Positions 57,643 through 64,000 of a stretch of 64,000 nucleotides of DNA are shown in pieces. The notes beneath the pieces were generated by a model that was given only the letters and a program-made list of their open reading frames with translations, searched no databases and was not told the origin of the DNA. Within the stretch, counting starts at the first letter, position 1, and the number at the start of each line of letters is the position of its first letter. Made by a program: the position numbers and the translations under genes. Source of the stretch: Membranihabitans maritimus. GTDB lineage: Bacteria > Bacteroidota > Bacteroidia > Chitinophagales > Saprospiraceae. The stretch is from the NCBI RefSeq assembly GCF_021729145.1, contig NZ_JAJSLW010000005.1:67946-131945 (forward strand). The letters are read 5' to 3'.

Positions 57643-59855
57643 TTTTCTAATTTTTCCTCAATTAAATTTTCAAATAATTCTTTCCATTTTGAAACGTGTC
57701 CAAAATCTATACCTGCTATATCCAGATTCGTTTTGGTAACTGTTCCAAGTCTAGTAATTGGAACTGAATTTTGATGTGAAATGTTTTCTAATGCTTCTAA
57801 TTTTTTTGGATCAACTGATACAATGATTCTCGACTGAGATTCACCAAAAAGGAAGCTGTCTTTTCTCAATTCTTCCGGGGCGTCAATTTTAACCCCCATG
57901 CTATTTTCATAACACGACTCCAATATAGAGTTGAATAATCCCCCATCACTAATATCATGTGCAGACTTTAATACTTTCAACTTGTTGGCTTCATACACTG
58001 TCGTTTGAACATCAGCTTCATCTTCCAGAGAGAAATATGGTGCCTTAGAGTCTTTTATTTTATGATTCCATTTTATATATTCGGAATTGTTGAGATCAAA
58101 GATATTTTTGCCTATAAGGACAATAACATCTCCTTCATCCTGGAAGCTTAAACTCAAGAAATCATCTACGGAATCCAATAGCCCCAACATTCCTATCGTA
58201 GGGGTAGGGAAAATGGGTTCTACTTTGTCAGGTAACACTGTTTGGTTGTAAAAACTTACATTACCGCCTGTTACCGGGGTATTGAATTTCAGACAGGCGT
58301 CTTTCATACCTTTTATTGTATTGACAAATTGCCAGTACACTTCTTTATTATAGGGATTCCCAAAATTCAGACAATTGGTGATAGCTACTGGTTTTCCCCC
58401 TGAACAAACGATATTTCTGGCACCTTCCGATACGGCAATCATACTTCCAATATAGGGATCTGCATAGACGAAACTGGAATTGCAATCCACACTCATCGCC
58501 AATGCTTTTTCTGATTCTTTCACCCTGACTATAGCACTATCGGATTGACGATTTGTTTTCATTGTATTGACACGCACCGTATGGTCATATTGTTCGTATA
58601 TCCACTTCTTGGATGCCAGATTAGGGGATCTCATTAATTCTTCAGCGGCGGCAATATAATCATTGGGTTCGTCAATGGTCCCTGCATTTATATCTCTGAG
58701 TTTTGAGTAATATTTAGCTTCCTCATATTCCCTGTCATAAACGGGCGCACCCCCTCCTAATACTAATGGTTCGGATGGAACGTCTGCAACAATCTTTCCA
58801 TTGGATAAGAATTCCAATCTTCCCGAATTAGTTACTTCTCCAATAATTTCACATTCCAAATCCCATTTATCAAAAACTTTTAGCAATTTATCCTCCTGAC
58901 CTTTTTTGCATACAATCAGCATTCTCTCCTGCGATTCAGAAAGCAAAATTTCAAACGGCTGCATATTGCTTTGCCGGGTAGGAACTTTATCGAGATCAAT
59001 CCGCATTCCTGTTTTGCTTTTAGCACTCATTTCAGATGTGGAACACGTGATTCCAGCTGCTCCCATATCTTGCATGCCGACAATGGCTCCAGTCTGAATA
59101 GCTTCCAGACTGGCCTCTAATAACAATTTTTCCTGAAAAGGGTCGCCGACCTGGACGGCAGGCAGGTCATCTGCGCTATCCTCGGTGAGGTCAGCAGATG
59201 CAAAGGTTGCACCATGGATTCCGTCTTTACCAGTTGCGGATCCTACAATGAATACGGGGTTCCCCGGGCCATCTGCGCTGGCAGAAACCGTCTGACCTTC
59301 TTTTACTATGCCTACGGACATTGCATTGACCAGGATATTTTGATTATAACAATCGTTGAAATATACTTCTCCCCCTACAGTAGGCACACCCAGGCAATTT
59401 CCGTAATCCCCTATTCCTTTTACTACCCCCCGAATTAAGTGTTTAGTATGAGGGCGTTCAATATCTCCAAACCTAAGGGAGTTGAGTGCTGCTATTGGAC
59501 GGGCGCCCATAGTAAATATATCCCTGTGAATACCGCCCACACCTGTTGCTGCTCCCTGATAAGGTTCAATAGCCGAAGGGTGGTTATGTGATTCAATTTT
59601 GAAAGCGCATCCCAGTCCGTCTCCGATATCTACCAACCCGGCGTTTTCTTCCCCGGCTCCTACAAGGAGGTTTTCTCCTTCCCGCGGAAGAGTTTTTAAA
59701 TACTTTATTGAATTTTTATAGGAACAATGTTCCGACCACATTACAGAAAAGATACTGAGTTCGGTAAAGTTAGGTGTCCGTCCCAGAATTTCTTCGATTT
59801 TATAGAATTCTTCCTCTGTTAAACCCAGTTTTTGTGCTGTTGACAAATCCGGCAT
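57639..59855 (-). CDS. purL: phosphoribosylformylglycinamidine synthase, PurL subunit
   Basis: About 738 residues of the small-type PurL (no glutaminase domain), fourth step of purine synthesis. Family parts are [35 protein letters not shown] near residue 40, [33 protein letters not shown]-like [14 protein letters not shown], and [17 protein letters not shown]. It needs PurQ and PurS from elsewhere. ATG 59855 ([12 protein letters not shown]) fits the family; 59873 is an alternative. Its stop overlaps the tlpA-like start by 4 bp. Confidence 0.95.
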   Translation of the reverse strand: MPDLSTAQKLGLTEEEFYKIEEILGRTPNFTELSIFSVMWSEHCSYKNSIKYLKTLPREGENLLVGAGEENAGLVDIGDGLGCAFKIESHNHPSAIEPYQGAATGVGGIHRDIFTMGARPIAALNSLRFGDIERPHTKHLIRGVVKGIGDYGNCLGVPTVGGEVYFNDCYNQNILVNAMSVGIVKEGQTVSASADGPGNPVFIVGSATGKDGIHGATFASADLTEDSADDLPAVQVGDPFQEKLLLEASLEAIQTGAIVGMQDMGAAGITCSTSEMSAKSKTGMRIDLDKVPTRQSNMQPFEILLSESQERMLIVCKKGQEDKLLKVFDKWDLECEIIGEVTNSGRLEFLSNGKIVADVPSEPLVLGGGAPVYDREYEEAKYYSKLRDINAGTIDEPNDYIAAAEELMRSPNLASKKWIYEQYDHTVRVNTMKTNRQSDSAIVRVKESEKALAMSVDCNSSFVYADPYIGSMIAVSEGARNIVCSGGKPVAITNCLNFGNPYNKEVYWQFVNTIKGMKDACLKFNTPVTGGNVSFYNQTVLPDKVEPIFPTPTIGMLGLLDSVDDFLSLSFQDEGDVIVLIGKNIFDLNNSEYIKWNHKIKDSKAPYFSLEDEADVQTTVYEANKLKVLKSAHDISDGGLFNSILESCYENSMGVKIDAPEELRKDSFLFGESQSRIIVSVDPKKLEALENISHQNSVPITRLGTVTKTNLDIAGIDFGHVSKWKELFENLIEEKLEK

Positions 59856-60318
59856 TATTCCTTCTTCAAGCATTTTGCGTGTTTTATTTTCAAAGCACAA
59901 ATATAATACAATTTGCGGCCATGAATAATTTGTATCATATATTATTTAAGAGTTATATTAACCCGATCTCGACGAATAGTTATAGGTTCAGAGGGATTGG
60001 AAGGAGAATATACAAGGCATCTTCCTATGGCTTTATAGAGATAAAGCAAAGGAAGAGAACGCAGTAGTTTCACCTTATCGATCCACTCTTGAATAATAGT
60101 ATTAAAGAGATACCCCTTGAAAACAGGGAGTTTTTTCCTAACAGGAGCTCTAAATAGTCCACTATGTATCCGCCCCTTTTAGTCGAACCTCACTATTCTC
60201 AAGTACTCTGAATCTTAAAATTTCAATGAACACGGGTTGTTTAATAAATATTACCATATTATTTAATCTATTTTATGGAGGTTTTGTTACATTAACATTC
60301 ACAGAAATTTTTTCGGAA
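59856..60318. other. spacer with dispersed element copy C
   Basis: No gene supported. It holds copy C of the dispersed element. The plus-strand frame at 59774-60067 overlaps purL and this element and is not a gene. Confidence 0.5.
59960..60060 (+). repeat. dispersed element, copy C
   Basis: Best-preserved match partner of the minus-strand copy at 36515-36614, including GACGAATAGTTATAGGTTCA and the downstream CTTTATAGAGATAAAGCAAA. The left 60 bp also match 21071-21130. It lies between the divergent purL and radical SAM genes. Confidence 0.75.
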
Positions 60319-61356
60319 ATGGGGAAAAGTTTTAATAGTCGTGGTGCCAGGAAATATACTGAGAATCCATATCACCGATTATCTGATTCACGCATCAATG
60401 ATCCTGACAAAAAAAGGTCAACAATATTTCGGGAGGTAGAAGCGAAATCCATCGTGAACAAAGTGGAGAGTCCGGATCTTCCTTTTTATTATAGTATGAA
60501 CCCGTATCAGGGATGTGAGCATGGCTGTACATACTGTTATGCGAGAAAGACCCATTTGTACCTGGATCACGATGCAGGCCTGGATTTTGAATCCATTATT
60601 TATGTAAAAACCAATGCTGCTGAATTGCTGGAGAAAAAAATCAGGTCCGGAAATTGGGAAGGGGATGTGATTGCCCTGTCCGGGAATACTGACTGTTACC
60701 AACCGGCTGAAATAAAGTATGGCGTGACCAGAAAGATTTTGGAGGTTTGTCTGAAATATGGTAATCCGGTTTCAATTGTGACAAAGAGCGGGTCTATAAC
60801 CAGGGATATTGATATCCTGAAAAAAATGGCAGAGAAAGGACTGGTGAAAGTACATTTTAGTATCCATACACTGAATGATGAGTTGAGACGAAATATGGAG
60901 CCCAGGGCCAGCTCAATTCCTCTGCGGCTGAAAACTGCGGAAAAGTTATCAACCGAAGGTATTAGAGTGGAAGCGTTGATTGCTCCCGTCATTCCGGGGC
61001 TTAATGACTACGAACTTATGGCAGTAGCAAAAGAGCTTAAAAATAGGAGAGTGGCTGATATAAATTATATGTTACTTCGATTGGACGAATTTGGATATGA
61101 TGTATTTGAAGATTGGTTAGAGCATTGTTACCCGGATCGAAAGAACAAAGTTTTGAATTTATTGCGGTCTGTACATAATGGTTCAACGACCTCGACGGCA
61201 AGAAATGGAAGGAAATCAGGAAAAGGTACGTATTCCGAGCATATAAAGCAAGTTTTTCATTTAGCCAAAAATACCCATTTTAACAACGTGATTCCCTTTG
61301 AATTTCAACGGAATGAATATTATAAAAAAAATACATCCCAGTTATCTTTATTTTAA
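60319..61356 (+). CDS. PA0069-type radical SAM protein
   Basis: A 345-residue radical SAM protein of the group often named after PA0069 of Pseudomonas, related to SplB. The cluster motif CEHGCTYC lies in YQGCEHGCTYCYARKTH near residue 68 and VIALSGNTDCYQPAE follows. HFSIHTLNDELRRNMEPRASS is typical. Function is unknown, with DNA-lesion repair suggested for relatives. I chose ATG 60319 (MGKSFNSRGARK); an upstream frame from 60226 is hydrophobic and not family-like. Confidence 0.9.
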   Translation: MGKSFNSRGARKYTENPYHRLSDSRINDPDKKRSTIFREVEAKSIVNKVESPDLPFYYSMNPYQGCEHGCTYCYARKTHLYLDHDAGLDFESIIYVKTNAAELLEKKIRSGNWEGDVIALSGNTDCYQPAEIKYGVTRKILEVCLKYGNPVSIVTKSGSITRDIDILKKMAEKGLVKVHFSIHTLNDELRRNMEPRASSIPLRLKTAEKLSTEGIRVEALIAPVIPGLNDYELMAVAKELKNRRVADINYMLLRLDEFGYDVFEDWLEHCYPDRKNKVLNLLRSVHNGSTTSTARNGRKSGKGTYSEHIKQVFHLAKNTHFNNVIPFEFQRNEYYKKNTSQLSLF

Positions 61357-61430
61357 AAAAAATATATACAATATTTGTAACCAAACTGCACGTTATTTTA
61401 GGAATTAATGAAATCAAAACCGATTCCAGA

Positions 61431-62396
61431 ATGAGATTTTTTTTCGCTTTGCTTTTTTCTTTACTTCTTAATAATGTTTATTGCGCCGCCCAGTCTAATG
61501 ATGGAGAAAAAGCAGATACCGCGGCACAGGAAGAAGAAAAATCATACTGGAGTTTTGAAAATGATGCTACCCTTTATTTATCTCAAATTGCCTATAGTGA
61601 ATATTGGAAGGGGAGTGGGTTCAATAATATCACTTTTGGTGGAGCCTTTGATTGGAAAGCCATCTATAAAAAGGATAAGAACAATTTTACATATAGTACC
61701 AATATCCAGTATGGTTTAATGAAAAGGGATAAGCAGGAGTGGATAAAAAACAGGGATAAATTGGAAATGACTGGAAATTATGGATATAAGTTTTCTGATA
61801 AGATGTTTTTATCTGCTGTCATGACGACCCGAACTTTTATGACAGAGACTTACAAAATTAATAAGGCTGGGATGCGAGATGCTTATAACGGTAAATTTGC
61901 TTCTCCATTGACTATAGATATCGGTTCGGGATTAAATGTCAAGAATCTCTTACAAAAGAAGGATGAGGAGGAGACTAAAAATAAACTCGATATATATTAT
62001 ACCCCTATAAATGGTAAAATAACTGTCGTAAGAGATTCACTCTCAGCAGTCCAGTATTTACCTGAAAAATTTCGTGAGGATATGTATCGATTTGAGTTGG
62101 GAAGTCTAGTGAAATTTGTGGCGTCATTTACGTTAATGGAAAATATAACATTGCAATCCAGAGCTGATTTCTTTACCAATCATTTATCCAATTTCGGAAA
62201 CTTTGATGTAAATATTGAAAGTAAAATAAAAATGAAGGTCAATAATCACATCACCGTTGATATTCTGGGTAATTTAATTTACGATGAAGATATACAATTT
62301 GAGATTTTTGACGAAAATGGAGAGGCAACCGGTCGAACCGGCCCAAGAACTCAATTTAGTGAATCGATCAATGTAGGGTTAACCCATTCTTTCTAA
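61431..62396 (+). CDS. DUF3078 domain-containing outer-membrane-type protein
   Basis: A 321-residue exported protein. The signal peptide ends near CAAQS. SYWSFENDATLYLSQIAYSEYWKGSGFNNITFGGAF at residues about 39-74 is the DUF3078 opening (NDATLYLSQ, WKGSG). The rest is a run of amphipathic strands ending in SINVGLTHSF, as expected of a barrel. Its 3' end overlaps the convergent dynamin-like gene by 18 bp. Function is unknown. Confidence 0.9.
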   Translation: MRFFFALLFSLLLNNVYCAAQSNDGEKADTAAQEEEKSYWSFENDATLYLSQIAYSEYWKGSGFNNITFGGAFDWKAIYKKDKNNFTYSTNIQYGLMKRDKQEWIKNRDKLEMTGNYGYKFSDKMFLSAVMTTRTFMTETYKINKAGMRDAYNGKFASPLTIDIGSGLNVKNLLQKKDEEETKNKLDIYYTPINGKITVVRDSLSAVQYLPEKFREDMYRFELGSLVKFVASFTLMENITLQSRADFFTNHLSNFGNFDVNIESKIKMKVNNHITVDILGNLIYDEDIQFEIFDENGEATGRTGPRTQFSESINVGLTHSF

Positions 62397-64000
62397 CCGA
62401 TCCCGGATATTTAATATTTCGGCATTTATTTCATCAAAAATTACTTCCATATTTTGAATTTCTTCCTTTTCGTTTTTCAATAATTTGTCAAAGTCTGTGA
62501 ATTGTTCTTCGATTTTGGTTTTGATGATCAGGATATATTCATTGAGTTTCTGAGAAAGTTCTCCTTCAATTTTTTTTCGCGTATCGATGACTTCTCTTGA
62601 AAATGTTTTTAAGATTTTCCTCCTTTTTATTCCTGTAGTGATCCCCGCAAATAAGATTCCTAAAGTAGTAATCAAACCTCCGGTTATATCGAAAACCGCC
62701 CCGTTTGTTACGGCGGTGAGAATTATACCTATTACTGCCAATCCACTACCTGTGGCTATACCGGGACTGATCGACTGGCTCTGCGCAATCAGGTCTTTAT
62801 TTCCAAAATTTTCTGTATCCTTTATAAAATTTTGGAATGAATTTTTCAAATCTTCAATTACCAGGCGTCTTTTTTCTGCAATGTGACCAAAGAGTTCATC
62901 ATTATCTTTCAGTACGGTTTTATTCTTGAGTATTTTCAATTCTACCACTTTCGCCATATTCTGAATATTATCTGCCAGGTCATTGACGCCATCCTGCAAC
63001 CGATTGGTCATTTCATCCTTCAGGTTTTTCTCTAATTCATCTTTTATGGACTCCAACCACGCTTGCGGGGATTCTTTTTTACTAAATATACTTTTAAATG
63101 ATTTTTTGATTAAGCGCATAAAAGATAGACCTTCCTTTAGTTCGCGCTCACTAATTAAGGTAGCTTTATCATATCCGGTAAGAATATTTCCCACCAGCGT
63201 ATCTACTTGTTTTTCGGCGTTGTGAACGTGGTTGGTGATTGTTTCGTCTACGTCCTTTCGAAAGGCCCTGTCAGATTCAAATTGTTGTTTTCGCGCCTGT
63301 AAGCCATCATTTATTTTATTATTTAATGTATTTATTAATTCTAAAAGATTTTGAATTTTGGAGATGAGTGCTTTTGCTCCGGTTATGTTGGATAGTATGT
63401 ATTCGCGAAGTTTCTTAAACCCGCTTTTTTCAGTCTGCCCTTCTAATTCATCCAGGGCGGATACTGCAAAAACTTCGGGATTGGGAACCCCTTGTCCGGA
63501 GGCATGGTTGATCACCCCTTTAATATTTGTGGACAGGTCCTTTTCGTTAATTAAATCCTTTTGTTGTAGGATAAAAATGACCTTTTTCTTCCATTCTTCA
63601 TTTATGAATTTGAGAAAATCCCAGGCACTTTGCCGATAAGGGTTCTTGGCTTCAAAAACAAATACTACCAAATCAGATATTGGGACGAATCGCTCGGTTA
63701 TTTGCTGATGGTTTTCGATGATTGTATTGGTACCCGGGGTATCGACGATTGAAATTTCCTTCAGGATCGGTTCCGGGTAATAGATCTGTTTGAGATGATC
63801 ATTAATTTTTATTTCATCCCTATTTTTCCCATATTTTATTTGCTGGATCGTATCCGTTTTAGGATCCGGAGCCACTGCGCACAATTCTTCCTGGCTTGAC
63901 AATAAGGCATTAATAAAGCTACTTTTACCCGCTTTAACTTCTCCTACAATCACAAATAAAAAGGGTTCATCTATCCGCAGTTTCAATTGATCTACGGTGG
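62379..64000 (-). CDS. dynamin-like GTPase, 5' end beyond the window
   Basis: At least 540 residues of a bacterial dynamin-like protein. G1 is GEVKAGKSSFINALL, G3 SIVDTPGTN, G4 ILQQKDLI. Long coiled-coil parts follow, with a paired hydrophobic segment near residues 405-440 of the visible part (SGLAVIGIILTAVTNGAVFD), then more helices. Such proteins bind and reshape membranes. The frame is open to the right edge (VDQLKLRID), so the N-terminus is missing; the TTG at 63986 is not the real start. It overlaps the DUF3078 gene tail-to-tail by 18 bp. Confidence 0.9.
   Translation of the reverse strand, partial: TVDQLKLRIDEPFLFVIVGEVKAGKSSFINALLSSQEELCAVAPDPKTDTIQQIKYGKNRDEIKINDHLKQIYYPEPILKEISIVDTPGTNTIIENHQQITERFVPISDLVVFVFEAKNPYRQSAWDFLKFINEEWKKKVIFILQQKDLINEKDLSTNIKGVINHASGQGVPNPEVFAVSALDELEGQTEKSGFKKLREYILSNITGAKALISKIQNLLELINTLNNKINDGLQARKQQFESDRAFRKDVDETITNHVHNAEKQVDTLVGNILTGYDKATLISERELKEGLSFMRLIKKSFKSIFSKKESPQAWLESIKDELEKNLKDEMTNRLQDGVNDLADNIQNMAKVVELKILKNKTVLKDNDELFGHIAEKRRLVIEDLKNSFQNFIKDTENFGNKDLIAQSQSISPGIATGSGLAVIGIILTAVTNGAVFDITGGLITTLGILFAGITTGIKRRKILKTFSREVIDTRKKIEGELSQKLNEYILIIKTKIEEQFTDFDKLLKNEKEEIQNMEVIFDEINAEILNIRDRLERMG

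Overview
The window looks like a chromosomal piece of a member of the Bacteroidota. Three proteins end in type IX secretion system (T9SS) sorting domains: type A at 50630-52549, type B at 18697-21036 and type B at 44008-46704. A fourth, at 17305-18681, probably ends in type A. Other genes typical of the phylum are a TamL-like lipoprotein barrel, an OmpA protein with thrombospondin-3 repeats, DUF3810, DUF3078, DUF4212 with its symporter, and a TlpA protein of the DUF4369 type. Two genes carry the phylum-type -7 promoter box TAnnTTTG just upstream. Base composition is moderate to AT-rich and signal peptides often end in AQ or SQ. I cannot fix the genus; a Saprospirales- or Cytophagales-like lineage is a guess.

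Layout. 1-2.3 kb: a CBM9-like protein and an overlapping GHL10-type glycoside hydrolase. 2.8-5.4 kb: yceI and a marR regulator sharing an operator-like palindrome, then a SatD-like/DUF3307 pair. 5.5-10.8 kb: TolC, a DUF2064 transferase, pncB, a beta carbonic anhydrase and a DUF456 membrane protein. 11-16.4 kb: a three-gene minus-strand envelope operon (large TPR protein, outer-membrane barrel, unknown 177-residue protein). 16.5-21.85 kb: an accessory island with two T9SS cargo genes, framed by about 225-bp direct repeats and carrying a 16-bp minisatellite at the 5' end of the first gene. 21.85-27.9 kb: cutA, then a tight run DUF58, PPK2, S4 protein, unknown secreted protein, GlcNAc-kinase-like protein and pfkA, then trxA. 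28-35.6 kb: DUF3810, ftsE, an M20 dipeptidase with trmD, ompA and a uracil-DNA glycosylase family protein. 35.6-39.7 kb: palindrome-rich spacers around a DUF4212/solute symporter pair. 39.7-50.4 kb: a YyaL-like protein, a beta-helix protein, a T9SS type B protein, riboflavin synthase, an unknown secreted protein, and kdtA with an HldE-type kinase. 50.6-64 kb: a T9SS type A protein, tamL divergent from a TrmH-type methyltransferase, purL with tlpA, a radical SAM protein, DUF3078, and a dynamin-like GTPase that runs off the right edge.

Most genes are housekeeping or envelope functions. The part that stands out is 16.5-21.85 kb, where repeats, a frame-rotating minisatellite, a composition break inside a gene and two secreted-protein genes coincide. 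I read it as a candidate variable surface-protein cassette. I found no tRNA, rRNA, CRISPR array, transposase or integrase.
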